Positions 1-10,400 of a stretch of 64,000 nucleotides of DNA are shown in pieces. A program made the position numbers and the translations under genes. Numbering within the stretch: position 1 is the stretch's first letter; each line of letters begins with the position of its first letter. Source of the stretch: Taibaiella lutea (GTDB lineage Bacteria > Bacteroidota > Bacteroidia > Chitinophagales > Chitinophagaceae); the NCBI RefSeq assembly GCF_008629695.1, contig NZ_VWSH01000001.1, positions 1,019,990 to 1,083,989 of the forward strand, in the 5' to 3' direction. The notes beneath the pieces were generated by a model. It did not search any database, was not told the DNA's origin, and worked only from the letters and a program-made list of their open reading frames with translations.

Positions 1-115
<115 letters not shown>

Positions 116-172
116 TTAGACATTAGATGTTAAATATTAGGTATCAGACATTGTAAAATATCTGAGAAGGCG

Positions 173-180
173 CAAAGTTA
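173..180 (-). promoter_or_regulatory. Bacteroidota-type -7 element for the mnmA gene
   Basis: The minus strand reads TAACTTTG, an exact match to the TAnnTTTG -7 consensus known for the primary sigma factor of Bacteroidota. It lies about 63 bases before the start codon at 109, which would leave a leader of roughly 55-60 nt. No clear -33 TTTG was seen. Confidence 0.5.
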
Positions 181-237
181 CACAATAAAATAAAAGGAGG
201 GAAAATGTGTGGATTGGAAAAAACTATCGTGATGCTT

Positions 238-1284
238 TTAATTAAAATCTTCCGCCCTTAAGTCAGAAAATTTCTTTTTCCCGTTCAGGAAATATTGAAT
301 GATAATACTCTTTTTGTAGATACCGGTTTTGCTTCTTACAGTTACCAATTCTTTATGAATCCTGCGCTTTTTATACCATTTCCCGAAGGTGAAGAAGAAA
401 TTCCAATGCGCTTTAACAATGGCCAGTATATTATTTATTTTACCGCCGGCTAAAAACTGCAATGCGGCAATGCCATCCAGAATAAGCCTTAAAGGCAAAA
501 GCCATAAGAGTTTGCCAGCACTTTCATTCTTTAATAAAAGTACCAGGCTATTGCGAAAATTATAGTAGGTTTTCTGAGGACTTCCGTAAGTAATGACGCT
601 GCCGCCTACATGAAAGACTGTACTATCGGCAACATAACCAATATCGTATCCGGCATTTTTCATCCGCCAACAGACATCAATTTCTTCCATGTGGGCAAAT
701 AAATCGGGATCAAGCCCGCCCAATTTGTGGTAAACATCAGCGCGGACTACAAAACAGCCGCCGGATGCCCAAAACAGGTCGTTCGTGCTGTCATTATATT
801 GACCTTCGTCTTTTTCAAGGGTGGAAAAAATACGCCCGCGACAAAACAGATAACCCCATTTATCCATGAAACCACCTGCTGCGCCTGCGTATTCGAAGTA
901 TTCTTTGTCTTTATAGTAACGGATTTTAGGCTGACAGGCAACCAGATTCTTATTGGTTTCCATTGCAGTATGAATTGCAGGAAACCAATTGTCTGTTACT
1001 TCAAAATCCGAACTTAATAAAATGTAGTATTTTGATTGAATTTGCTTCAATGCCTCTGCGTATCCCCAGGCAAAACCATGATTTTCCTTTAATTCTATTA
1101 ATTGTATATACGGAAAATGATGACGCACGTATTGGGCCGTATCATCAGGCGAAGCATGATCTACCACAATAACATCATAACCATCTTTAGCTTGTTCCAC
1201 TATTTTTGGCAGAAACAACTCGTGCCATTTACGGCTGTTATAGCTTAAAATGACAACTGCTGTGTCTTGTCGGGTAACAATCAT
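238..1284 (-). CDS. Family 2 glycosyltransferase (rhamnosyltransferase-like)
   Basis: The 348-residue protein begins with the GT-A nucleotide-binding strand AVVILSYNSRKW, followed by VIVVDHASPDDT, the usual GT2 sugar-nucleotide pocket. Residues 91-95 (SSDFE) take the place of the DxD metal site, and HMEEIDVCWR near 199-207 matches the catalytic-base ED region of rhamnosyltransferase-type GT2 enzymes. Hydrophobic stretches near 260-285 may hold the protein at the inner membrane. It probably adds a sugar to a surface glycan; donor and acceptor cannot be read from the sequence. It lies 15 bases after the small membrane protein gene at 1300-1518, so the two are probably cotranscribed. Confidence 0.85.
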   Translation of the reverse strand: MIVTRQDTAVVILSYNSRKWHELFLPKIVEQAKDGYDVIVVDHASPDDTAQYVRHHFPYIQLIELKENHGFAWGYAEALKQIQSKYYILLSSDFEVTDNWFPAIHTAMETNKNLVACQPKIRYYKDKEYFEYAGAAGGFMDKWGYLFCRGRIFSTLEKDEGQYNDSTNDLFWASGGCFVVRADVYHKLGGLDPDLFAHMEEIDVCWRMKNAGYDIGYVADSTVFHVGGSVITYGSPQKTYYNFRNSLVLLLKNESAGKLLWLLPLRLILDGIAALQFLAGGKINNILAIVKAHWNFFFTFGKWYKKRRIHKELVTVRSKTGIYKKSIIIQYFLNGKKKFSDLRAEDFN

Positions 1285-1299
1285 AAGATAGCCTCAATA

Positions 1300-1518
1300 T
1301 TATTGAGGAGTTTCGTATTCAGGATTGTAAAGAGAGCTTTTGTTGATTTTTACCTGATCGTTTGGGTGAAAGGAAGTTGTCCATAACTTATAGCATCCTG
1401 CCCAGGCAAAAATAAACATGCCGAAAAAGCCCATTAAGAAAAAGAATCTTGAGGTAGAGGTTTTCGACGTTCTGATGTCTAATTCGTCGTCAATAAGTGG
1501 GATATTGTTATTTTCCAT
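1300..1518 (-). CDS. Small single-pass membrane protein of unknown function
   Basis: I place the start at 1518, giving 72 residues that begin MENNNIPLIDDELDIR. The frame is open to 1599, but the extra 27 residues look non-coding. The N-terminal third is acidic and polar, followed by one transmembrane segment (FFFLMGFFGMFIFAWAGCY) and a short polar tail ending in PEYETPQ. I do not recognise a named family. The 15-base gap to the glycosyltransferase downstream suggests an operon, so it may be an accessory membrane protein for that enzyme; this is inference from position only. Confidence 0.6.
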   Translation of the reverse strand: MENNNIPLIDDELDIRTSKTSTSRFFFLMGFFGMFIFAWAGCYKLWTTSFHPNDQVKINKSSLYNPEYETPQ

Positions 1519-1680
1519 TGAAAAAGCATTGCAAATTGAGAGCACAAAAGTAAGAGAATTTGGCAAAAAGTCTAATTTTTTTTCTCTTGTCAGCAACAAT
1601 TTAATTTCGGTTAAAACGTTCTTTTAAAAACCATTAGACCACCTTACAAAAACAATTAGATATTTTCAGTTTTTTCTTCT

Positions 1681-1688
1681 TATTTTTG
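1681..1688 (+). promoter_or_regulatory. -7 promoter element upstream of queA
   Basis: TATTTTTG matches the TAnnTTTG consensus and lies 46 bases before the queA start, so transcription would begin near 1693-1696. The surrounding sequence is T-rich and no convincing -33 TTTG stands out. Confidence 0.5.
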
Positions 1689-1734
1689 CAAACTTTTTTT
1701 CCTCACAAATTAAAATAGACATATCCTGTAAGAT

Positions 1735-2784
1735 ATGAAGTTATCCCAATTTAAGTTTGATCTCCCCATCAATCTGATCGCTCAGCATCCATCCAAACAA
1801 CGTGACGAAAGCCGTCTGATGGTTATCCATCGTGATACAGGCAAAATCGAACACAAGATCTTCAAAGATGTGATGAATTATTTTGAGGACAGAGATGTAA
1901 TGATTGTCAATAACACCAAAGTATTTCCGGCAAGACTTTATGGCCGCAAGGAAAAAACAGGTGCGCGCATCGAAGTATTTTTATTGCGCGAATTAAGTAA
2001 ACAAAACCGCCTTTGGGACGTAATCGTTGATCCTGCCCGTAAAATAAGAGTAGGTAATAAGCTTTATTTCGGCGAAAATGATGAATTGGTAGCAGAAGTA
2101 ATTGACAACACTACTTCCCGCGGACGTACCATCCGTTTCCTTTTTGACGGTAATGAACAAGAGTTTAAAACGGTGCTTGACAGTATGGGCGAAACGCCAT
2201 TGCCCAAATACATCAAACGTAAACCGGACGAAGAAGATCGTGAACGTTATCAAACCGTGTATGCAAAGTACGAAGGTGCTGTAGCTGCGCCTACGGCAGG
2301 TCTTCACTTCAGCCGTGAGTTGATTAAAAAGATGGAAATCGAAGGCGTAAAATTTGCAGAAGTTACATTGCATACCGGCCTTGGCACTTTCCGTCCTATT
2401 GAAGTAGAAGATTTGAGCAAACATAAAATGGATGCCGAATATTTCAATGTAGACGAATATGCTTGTGAAATCGTAAATAAAGGCATTGAAGAGAAAAGAC
2501 GCATTTGCGCAGTAGGCACTACTACATTGCGTGCGTTGGAAAGCTCTGTAACTGCCCGTGGTTTATTAAAGCCGGAATCAGGATGGACTAATTTATTTAT
2601 TCATCCGCCATTTAATTTTTCCATTGCAAACTGTTTAATCACTAATCTGCACTTACCAAAAACAAGTTTATTGATTATGGTAGCTGCATTTGCAGGATAT
2701 GATTTGGCAATGGAAGCTTACGAAACCGCTATTAAAGAGAAATACAACTTCTTTAGTTATGGAGATGCCATGTTGGTAATTTAA
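1735..2784 (+). CDS. queA: S-adenosylmethionine:tRNA ribosyltransferase-isomerase QueA
   Basis: QueA transfers and isomerises the ribosyl group of SAM onto 7-aminomethyl-7-deazaguanine in tRNA, forming epoxyqueuosine. The 349-residue length is typical. Family signatures are the N-terminal [48 protein letters not shown] (about residues 180-192) and the late [11 protein letters not shown]. The frame is full length, starts with ATG just after a -7 element, and ends 19 bases before a strong hairpin terminator, so it is probably monocistronic. Queuosine genes are often scattered in Bacteroidota; no other pathway member is seen here. Confidence 0.96.
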   Translation: MKLSQFKFDLPINLIAQHPSKQRDESRLMVIHRDTGKIEHKIFKDVMNYFEDRDVMIVNNTKVFPARLYGRKEKTGARIEVFLLRELSKQNRLWDVIVDPARKIRVGNKLYFGENDELVAEVIDNTTSRGRTIRFLFDGNEQEFKTVLDSMGETPLPKYIKRKPDEEDRERYQTVYAKYEGAVAAPTAGLHFSRELIKKMEIEGVKFAEVTLHTGLGTFRPIEVEDLSKHKMDAEYFNVDEYACEIVNKGIEEKRRICAVGTTTLRALESSVTARGLLKPESGWTNLFIHPPFNFSIANCLITNLHLPKTSLLIMVAAFAGYDLAMEAYETAIKEKYNFFSYGDAMLVI

Positions 2785-2803
2785 TTTTAAAAATAAAAGA
2801 ATT

Positions 2804-2833
2804 AAAAAAACCGCACAATTGTGCGGTTTTTTT
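2804..2833 (+). terminator. Rho-independent terminator after queA
   Basis: The palindrome CCGCACAATTGTGCGG is flanked by seven A on the left and seven T on the right. It directly follows the queA stop codon and, being symmetric, could act in both directions. Confidence 0.85.
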
Positions 2834-2941
2834 AATTCAGGAAATTGTGAAATGTTAAGCTTCAAAATTTCAATGTTATCTTTTTATTAATTTTTAAATT
2901 TTTCTTCGTAAATTAGCAATAGGTAAATTTTCTTTTAAGCC

Positions 2942-4141
2942 TTGAAGCAATTACGAAACATATTATTATTGTTTTTTTTACTGTTGAGTTACAATACTCG
3001 CAGTACAGCCGACACGCTTAGTCTTGAATTCAAATTTTTCGGCGACAGCATTCATAGCCGGATAAACGATTGGCATTTTGTAGATTTTGGCCGGAAAATT
3101 TCTTCTTATTCCATTCAGGAATTCTACGACAGCCTTAATCAAAGCGACTATCAGCCAATCATAAATACATTATTAGCTTTTAAGGAAAAAAACAAACTGG
3201 ATGATTGGTTATATTATCAGTTAATTAGAAAGGCAGCTCAGCAAATAAGTCCCAAGAGTGAAAACTATAACAGGTACACACTTTACAAATGGTTTTTGCT
3301 GAATAAATCGGGTTATAATGCTTCACTTGCAATTCGTGATAGTGAATTATTGTTTTATGCGCAGAGCAACGATAACATTTATGATATTCCTTATTATTTC
3401 AAAGATGGCAGACAATTTGTATGCCTGAATTTACACGATTTCGGAAGGCTTGATTTTGAGGAAAAAGAACCAAATGAAGTTGCTGTAAAAATTCCCGAAG
3501 GCAAAAACCCATTTACTTATCGTATTACAAGCATGCCCGAATTTTCAGATAATGACTACGCTGAAAAAGATATTCAATTTGATTACAAAAACAAGGCTTA
3601 TTTATTCAAAGTAAAAGTGAATAGCCAGATTCAAAGCATATTTGCAAATTATCCTGTTGTGGATTACGAATCTTATTTTAATATCCCGCTAAGTAAAGAA
3701 ACTTACAATTCGCTTATTCCCGAATTAAAGGAACAAGTAAAGGGTATGAACCAGAAAAACGGCGTGGATTACCTGATGCGTTTTACACGCAATGCATTTT
3801 CTTACGAAAATGATCAGCAAAACTTTGGTAAAGAAAAAAGGTTATCTCCTGAACAGACATTGCTTAACAAATACAGCGATTGCGATGACAGAGCTGCTTT
3901 ATTCTTTTGTCTTGTAAAGGAAATTTACAATCTTCCTATGATTGTATTAGCTTATCCTACGCATGTGACTATTGCAGTAAAATTTGATAAATCGGTGGGT
4001 AAGCCCATCATGTATAAAAACAAACAATATTCGGTTTGTGAACCTACACCGCAAACCGAGGACTTATCTGTTGGTCAACTATCTTCTAAATTGAAAGATG
4101 TGCCTTTTCAGGTGGCTTATGAATATGACCCTCAACATTAA
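2942..4141 (+). CDS. Secreted transglutaminase-like (papain-fold) protein
   Basis: The 399-residue product starts at a TTG codon and has an N-terminal hydrophobic signal segment (IRNILLLFFLLLS-like) ending near residue 24. The C-terminal third carries a transglutaminase-like core: YSDCDDRAALFFCLVKEI near residues 312-330, with the likely catalytic Cys in DCDD, then a histidine in AYPTHVTIAV near 341, and an acidic residue near CEP at 366-368. In Bacteroidota such domains occur in periplasmic proteases or peptidoglycan-associated enzymes. The N-terminal 250 residues are not recognised. No operon partner is evident; the next gene is convergent. Transglutaminase-like fold is fairly clear, the substrate is not. 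Confidence 0.6.
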   Translation: MKQLRNILLLFFLLLSYNTRSTADTLSLEFKFFGDSIHSRINDWHFVDFGRKISSYSIQEFYDSLNQSDYQPIINTLLAFKEKNKLDDWLYYQLIRKAAQQISPKSENYNRYTLYKWFLLNKSGYNASLAIRDSELLFYAQSNDNIYDIPYYFKDGRQFVCLNLHDFGRLDFEEKEPNEVAVKIPEGKNPFTYRITSMPEFSDNDYAEKDIQFDYKNKAYLFKVKVNSQIQSIFANYPVVDYESYFNIPLSKETYNSLIPELKEQVKGMNQKNGVDYLMRFTRNAFSYENDQQNFGKEKRLSPEQTLLNKYSDCDDRAALFFCLVKEIYNLPMIVLAYPTHVTIAVKFDKSVGKPIMYKNKQYSVCEPTPQTEDLSVGQLSSKLKDVPFQVAYEYDPQH

Positions 4142-4161
4142 CGAGATTATTTGCTCTCAAA

Positions 4162-5256
4162 TTATTCCCATTTAAACAATCTTGACGCAGCAAAATATCC
4201 GATTATACCCCAAAGCAATAAAACGCCTATATCCATTTTTACGTCCCAAAGAGAAGCTCCGTTAAAAGCAATTTCTCTTAAGGCGTCGTTTAAATAGGTC
4301 AATGGCAGTGCCTTTGTAATGGGCTGCATCCATTTAGGGAATGCCTCAACGGAAAAGAAGGTGCCGGCCAATAGGAATTGAGGTAAGGTAATAATATTAG
4401 ACAAAGGAGGAATAGTAGATTCGCTTTTGGCGATACCACTAATGATAAAGCCAAAACTCATAAATACTAATAAACCAATGGCGCAGATAGCAAGCATATT
4501 TATTACTGTAACCACGCCATGAATCAAGGTGTATCCAAAAGCAATTTTACCAACCATGATAATCACAACGGCCCCTATTAATTGAAAAATCATACGGGCG
4601 AAACCTTCTGCCAAAATGATGTATTCGCGACGAATTGGTGTTGCAAAGAAACGTTTTAAAACTAAGGCTTGTCTTAAATTGAAAAATACAAAGGCTGTTC
4701 CGAACACGCTTGCGGCAAGCAATGAAAAGCCTAACTGCCCCGGCAATATAAAATCTATAGTGGAAAATTTACGGCTCTCTATTACTTGCTGATTAATGGA
4801 AATCAACTCTGTTTGTCTTTCGGCAGCAACAGGATCGGTAGACAAAACTATTTTTTCAATAACAGCCTTTAACTGATCAGCCTTAGCCTGGTCAGCTGCG
4901 TTGACATCCATTAAAACTTTGTATTCAGGACTGGCATTTGTCTTTTGAATATGTAGCAATACGCTCAATTTCCCGTTCTCCAAATCCTTCTTTTGCTGCC
5001 CTGTTTCAGAGCTTACAAACTTAACCATGTCAATCTGATGCAAAATTCCATAAATCGGATTCAGCGTATCTGAATCGGGTGCTACGCCTACTTTAATATT
5101 ATACTTACTACCATCACCTAAAAAACCAAATACAAGAATGAATATCAATGGAAAAGCGATGGTAAAAACAACAGATGAAGGACTTTTCATAATAGACCTA
5201 AGCGCCGCTTTGGTTACCGCCAGAAAAGCTTTTAGTTGGGAATAATTATTAGCCAT
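4162..5256 (-). CDS. ABC-2 type transporter permease
   Basis: I prefer the ATG at 5256 (364 residues, MANNYSQLKAF) over the GTG five codons upstream. The layout is that of ABC-2 permeases: one N-terminal transmembrane helix (SVVFTIAFPLIFILVFGFLG), a periplasmic domain of about 130 residues, and five C-terminal helices from about residue 170 on. LSNIITLPQFLLAGTFFSVEAFP is the typical conserved stretch before the last helices. Such proteins form drug, lipid or polysaccharide exporters with a separate ATPase. No ATPase gene is adjacent here, so its partner must be encoded elsewhere. Confidence 0.85.
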   Translation of the reverse strand: MANNYSQLKAFLAVTKAALRSIMKSPSSVVFTIAFPLIFILVFGFLGDGSKYNIKVGVAPDSDTLNPIYGILHQIDMVKFVSSETGQQKKDLENGKLSVLLHIQKTNASPEYKVLMDVNAADQAKADQLKAVIEKIVLSTDPVAAERQTELISINQQVIESRKFSTIDFILPGQLGFSLLAASVFGTAFVFFNLRQALVLKRFFATPIRREYIILAEGFARMIFQLIGAVVIIMVGKIAFGYTLIHGVVTVINMLAICAIGLLVFMSFGFIISGIAKSESTIPPLSNIITLPQFLLAGTFFSVEAFPKWMQPITKALPLTYLNDALREIAFNGASLWDVKMDIGVLLLWGIIGYFAASRLFKWE

Positions 5257-5305
5257 AATTGAGAAAATCACAGCAAAGGTAAGAAGGGATTACTTAGGAA
5301 AAGAA

Positions 5306-5335
5306 AAAGAGCCGGAAGTAAAATTCCGGCTCTTT
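5306..5335 (-). terminator. Terminator of the susC-susD-lipoprotein operon
   Basis: A perfect 12-bp stem (AAAGAGCCGGAA with TTCCGGCTCTTT) encloses a 6-base loop. On the minus strand it is followed by a T-rich tract. It lies just beyond the last gene of the operon. Confidence 0.8.
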
Positions 5336-5360
5336 GGGTTCACAACTTAAGGTTGATCAC

Positions 5361-5999
5361 TTATTGTCTTGTAAATGTCCTTGCGGCTGTACCATAAGTT
5401 GGATTACTTATGGTATATGTATACGATGTTAATACACCATTTGCATCAAAGACAAAATTAGACGTAGGGAATTCCATATCGCCATCTGTTGTCGGCTGTG
5501 TAGGAACAATCATAGTATCAGGCGCTAATTGCAGAAAGAACGCATGCGTAGATGCCCCGGCATTTCCACCGACATTATCTGTTTCATACAAACCTCTTGC
5601 AACTTTTGTTACATTAGCTGTGCCTCCGGTTGCCGCACGCAAATATTCGCCCGAAAGGTCGATTGAATCTGCAATATTCGTTACTGCAACAACAACCGAA
5701 GCCCTACCCTCCATTTTAAAATGATTCCGGGCAGTCATAGGTACACTGTAAATACCGGGAGTAGTGTTATCAATCCCGCTTGCATCATAACTAACTTCAC
5801 AAAACTCATTGTAAAATGAATCATAAGCTGTTGCGGTAATAACAGGCGCTTCATCTCCCACATGGATACTATAGTATTGCTGTCCCGACAATGTGATAGT
5901 CGGCGTAGAGTATACTTCTACGGTCGAATAGTTATCATCTCTTTTCCTGCAAGACGCTATAAGGGCAATGCAGGAAACTATTAATATTATCTTTTTCAT
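5361..5999 (-). CDS. Surface lipoprotein of the SusC/SusD operon, Ig-like
   Basis: The 212-residue product begins MKKIILIVSCIALIASCRKR, a lipoprotein signal peptide with the modified Cys at residue 17. Residues about 25-110 resemble an Ig-like fold with the line GQQYYSIHVGDEAPVITATAYD, similar to DUF5011/DUF5012-type domains of SusD-associated lipoproteins. The C-terminal half (about 115-212) is beta-rich and ends in YTISNPTYGTAARTFTRQ. It lies 21 bases after susD and is the last gene of the operon, so it is probably an accessory ligand-binding lipoprotein on the cell surface. The ligand is not identifiable. Confidence 0.7.
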   Translation of the reverse strand: MKKIILIVSCIALIASCRKRDDNYSTVEVYSTPTITLSGQQYYSIHVGDEAPVITATAYDSFYNEFCEVSYDASGIDNTTPGIYSVPMTARNHFKMEGRASVVVAVTNIADSIDLSGEYLRAATGGTANVTKVARGLYETDNVGGNAGASTHAFFLQLAPDTMIVPTQPTTDGDMEFPTSNFVFDANGVLTSYTYTISNPTYGTAARTFTRQ

Positions 6000-6020
6000 A
6001 CAATTTTCTGATTTAAGTTA

Positions 6021-7475
6021 TTAATTGACATCCCACCAAACTTTATCCGTAATTGATTTCTGTCCAGGGAAGTTGGCATTATTGGTAACTTCCTCATCAG
6101 GATAAGGGAATCGTTGAGGGAAGTTATTACCAATGCGGGAACTTTTAGAAATGACAAAGAAACCCGGATAACCTGTTCTACGCCATTCAGTCCAGGCTTC
6201 AAGCCCTTCGTTGCCACACATGCAGAACCACTTCTGGGTGATGATGAATTCTATTTGTTCTTCCATTGTTCCTGCTGCAGGATATTGGGCCCAACGTGCA
6301 TTAGCCAGATAGTCTGTAGCATCAAGACCATAAGCGTCAAAATTTGCACTAATGGCTCTGCCAAATAATTCGGCAGCATCTCCATCACCCCAACCACGTG
6401 CAGCCGCTTCAGCCTGAAGCAATAAACTTTCATAATCAGATATAAAGAGTACAGGAGCTGTAGCAGATGCAAGGTTTACAGCATTTCCACCAACTGCAGG
6501 GCCAGGGATGGCAAAACTTGAAGCATCTGTTTCGGTGCTTATATCTCCCTGGTCATTACCGACATAACCACCGGAACCCGCTGTGTAAAAAGCAGTTAAA
6601 CGCTCATCTTCGTTAGCGTTCATGCTATCTGTAAGCGTAGCGCTGGCAATTAAGTTCTGGGTTTGATTTATAACAGCATTATTCATCTCTGAATATAACG
6701 GATTATAACTACCGGCAGCAGTACCATAAGTGATTTGGGCAGTTTCACCTTCTTCTAAAAATCCGATGCCACTTGCATATAAACTGTCAACGCCGGCTTC
6801 AGCCATAGCAGGAGATTTTACAGAAAGACGCATATACATTTTCAAAAGCAATGTGTTACCAAATCTTTGCCACTCACTTAAATCACCACCATAAATTAAA
6901 TCGTCGGTACCGGGAGCAGGACTATTAGGGTCCAATTCATTCATGCCTTCCTGAACTAATGCAATGATGCCTTTATATACATCTTCCTGCTTATCGTAAT
7001 GAGGGCTTGTAATGTTTGCAGATTCACCTTTCAAAGCTTCAGAGAAAGGAATATCGCCGAACTGATCGGTTAATACCTGAAAAGTATATCCTTGCAAAAT
7101 TTTTGCAATGGCGGCATAATTTTTCTGCGAACCGGACAATTCAACTATTTTCTGTAAATCCATCAATGCATCAGCATATAGTCCATTCCATCCGTTATTT
7201 ACATCGGAACCGGCAATCTGATATTGATCTACAACCCGATATTGACTCGCTACAGGGCTCTGTGTCCAATATTGACTCCACATACCGCCTATTACCTGGA
7301 ATTTTCCCCCTACCTGTTGAGCAATCCCTGCTTCAGCTGAAGGCAATAGCAATTTGATATCTACGATTTCCGGGTTATTCGGATTAGTATTGATATCTCT
7401 GTATTTTTTACAACTTCCGAGCGACAGCAATGCAATTGCCGACAGCCCTAAAAGTCCTTTATATATTCGTTTCAT
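6021..7475 (-). CDS. SusD/RagB-family nutrient-binding outer-membrane lipoprotein
   Basis: The start at 7475 gives 484 residues starting MKRIYKGLLGLSAIALLSLG, followed by the lipobox Cys. The N-terminal mature part, KYRDINTNPNNPE, and AIAKILQGYTFQVLTDQFGD with its following PFSEAL are typical of the SusD-like family that forms the lid over a SusC channel (closest to the SusD-like_2 group). The C-terminal part has WTEWRRTGYP, also characteristic. It acts at the outer leaflet of the outer membrane, capturing an oligosaccharide or peptide for its SusC partner, encoded 20 bases upstream. No glycoside hydrolase or peptidase is in the operon, so the substrate is unknown. Confidence 0.93.
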   Translation of the reverse strand: MKRIYKGLLGLSAIALLSLGSCKKYRDINTNPNNPEIVDIKLLLPSAEAGIAQQVGGKFQVIGGMWSQYWTQSPVASQYRVVDQYQIAGSDVNNGWNGLYADALMDLQKIVELSGSQKNYAAIAKILQGYTFQVLTDQFGDIPFSEALKGESANITSPHYDKQEDVYKGIIALVQEGMNELDPNSPAPGTDDLIYGGDLSEWQRFGNTLLLKMYMRLSVKSPAMAEAGVDSLYASGIGFLEEGETAQITYGTAAGSYNPLYSEMNNAVINQTQNLIASATLTDSMNANEDERLTAFYTAGSGGYVGNDQGDISTETDASSFAIPGPAVGGNAVNLASATAPVLFISDYESLLLQAEAAARGWGDGDAAELFGRAISANFDAYGLDATDYLANARWAQYPAAGTMEEQIEFIITQKWFCMCGNEGLEAWTEWRRTGYPGFFVISKSSRIGNNFPQRFPYPDEEVTNNANFPGQKSITDKVWWDVN

Positions 7476-7495
7476 ATTTTTTTGCATTTTAGAGT

Positions 7496-10400
7496 TTAGA
7501 AAGTGAATTTAAGGTTGAAGCCATAATTTCTTTGAGACGGCATAGCACTAAATTCAAAACCTTGTCCGTTACCTGCACCATTAGAGCTCAATTCAGGATC
7601 TGTAAACTGATTAGATGATGGTGTCCATATAAACAGGTTGTTACCATAAACACTGACAGTCGCAGAACCGAAAGGTGTTTTGTCCATCCATTTACGTGGT
7701 AAAGTATAAGACAATCTTGCTTCTCTCATTTTCACATAGCTTGCATCAACCAATTGATATTCACCAGGGCGGTTAGCCTGACCTGTATAGAAGAAATAAG
7801 GGTTATATTTAATATCAGTATTTGTATGATATGCACCGTCTGTTCCTTCATAAACAGAATTAGCCCAAACCTGAGGATCTCTGTCTTCTGTTTCTTTGGA
7901 AGTACCTACAAAAGCAAGTATATCACGTGTTCTTGAGAAGAATTGCCCGCCTTGTTTTGTATCAAACAACATGTACAACGTGAATCCTTTGTAACTTAAA
8001 GTCGTTCCCCATGAAGCTTGCCATTTAGGCATATAAGAACCAAAGAATTTAGAGCCGGACTTATCAATAAGAGGAAGGCCGGTTGTGGCATCAACCACTA
8101 CATGTCCTGCATCATCGCGCAGATAACCGTCGGTATAGAATGTACCATAAGGTTTACCAACTGTAGCTACAATGGTTGCACCGTTTATTGCATTACCGAT
8201 AGACAGGTTATTAGTTTCTAATTCTTTAACCAGATTCACATTTTTTGCATAGGTTCCGAAAATTTCCCATTTGAAACCGGAACGTGTGCGTATAGGTGTA
8301 AATCTTGCAGCCAATTCGACACCATGGTTGGTTATCAAACCTGCATTCAATGTTTTATTTTTAAAACCGGAAGAAGCAGCAAGCGCTACCGGAATAATCT
8401 GATCTCCTGAGTTTTTATTATAATAAGAGAAGTCAAAGGATACACGGTCATTAAAGAAAGAGTTCTCTGTACCGATTTCAAACTCAGTAGAATATTCAGG
8501 TTTAATGTTAGGATTACCGATAACATCGCCATAGCTGAAACCGGGAACATCATTAAACGGAAATATCAGGGAACCAAAATCGCCATTCAATGTTGTTCTG
8601 CCATACGTGGTTGTCCATAAATAAGGATTGGCATCATTACCAACACGTGCATAGGACACTCTTAACTTACCATAGTTCCAGATATTTTTTGTTTTGTCAT
8701 CAAATAGTTCTGAAAAGACAAATGAACCGTTTATACCACCGTAAGTTATGCTGTTTTTCACTGTAGACACCCAGTCTTTGGCACCGGTTACACCTAAGAA
8801 CAACATATTTTTGTAACCAAGGCTAAGATCGGTATATACGCGTACTTTTCTTTTTGTGCTTTCACTGTTTACATCAAAGGCAGGTCCGTTTGAGTTGGTA
8901 AGGTTATAATAACCAGGAACCACTAAACCACCATCCTCATTTGTACTTGCATAGGTTTCGGTAACAGATTGTTGCGTAATATTCTGGCCAACATAACCTG
9001 TTAAATAAAAATCTTTATTCAATTGTTTGTTGATTGACAACATCAAATCATTATAAATATTGTATGAATTGATAAGATCTTCCGAATAGCGTCCCGGATT
9101 ACTTTGAGGACGTGTGTATAATCCTGTTTCATCAGCAGGCTCTGAATTGAATATAGGATTTTTCTGATAACGACGATCGCTATAGACATCTGTAGCCAAC
9201 CTGTCTTCCAGTTTTAACCATGGAGTAATTTTAAAACCTACGGTAACATTTCCAAAAAGACGATCTACTTTATTAGTGTTTTTGAAACTATCCAAAGTGT
9301 AATAAGGGTTAAGCGCATAAGCTCCATAATAACCATAACGATGCACACCGTTGGTATCAACATAATCCATTGAGTTAAACGGATCATTCAGATTCCTTAA
9401 TTCACGAATAGGAATATCTCTCGGCATTTGATACAGATTGTCCAATATGGAAGCGTTACCTTGACCAAAAGCAGGCAAATCGCTGTTTATTTTGGAATAA
9501 TCGAAATTAACGCTTGCATAAAATCTATTGCTTAAATCAACATTGCCGTTAAAAGTAACACCGTATTTATTGTAATCTTTTCCCGGGAAAATAGAATTAC
9601 TGTTCAATGCATTGAAACCTAAACGGAATGCAGATGTTTCTGTTCCGCCGTTAATAGCAACACTATTATTATAAGTAGTCCCTGTATTAAAGAAATCGGA
9701 AATATTATCCGGTATTGCAGAATAAGGTTTTACCCTTGTTTTTCCATTGATAACTTGTCCCCAAGGCCTTTGTTCATTATCAAACTTGTAACCCCAGGAA
9801 AAATTTTCACGACGATCTTCAGGATAAGCACCTTCGTAAATATTACCTTGTCCATAGGAATTTTGGAAATCAGGATATTTAAGAATACTGGAAAAAGCAA
9901 CACCTGTGTTTACTTCAACATCCATTTTGCTTGCACCGCCCATTCTCCTGTTACCTTTTTTAGTAGTAATCATTAAGGCACCGTTAGCACCTGAAGAACC
10001 GTAAAGCGCTGTTGCAGCAGGACCTTTCAATACAGAAATAGATTCGATATCATCAGGGTTAATGTCATTACCTCTGTTACCGTAATCAACCTGATTGCTT
10101 AAATTACCGATATTACCTGCTGTACCTAAGCCGGCATTGTTAACAGGTACGCCATCCACAACAATTAAAGCCTGGTTATTACCCAAAACGGAAGAACCAC
10201 CACGCAATACTACGCGTGAAGATGAACCCGGCGCTCCCGAAGTAGTAGTTACGTTCATACCGGCAACTTTACCTGCCAAAGCATTTAAGGGGCTTACACT
10301 TCCACCTGCAGTAAGGTCGTTACCACTTACCTGAGCAGTAGAATAACCCAAACTTCTTTTTTCCCTTCTTACGGCATTTGCAGTAACAATGGTTTCATTT

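Noticed and set aside
1519-1599. Extended start of the small membrane protein
   Set aside because: The extra residues look like translated non-coding sequence, and the ATG at 1518 gives a clean acidic start before the membrane helix.
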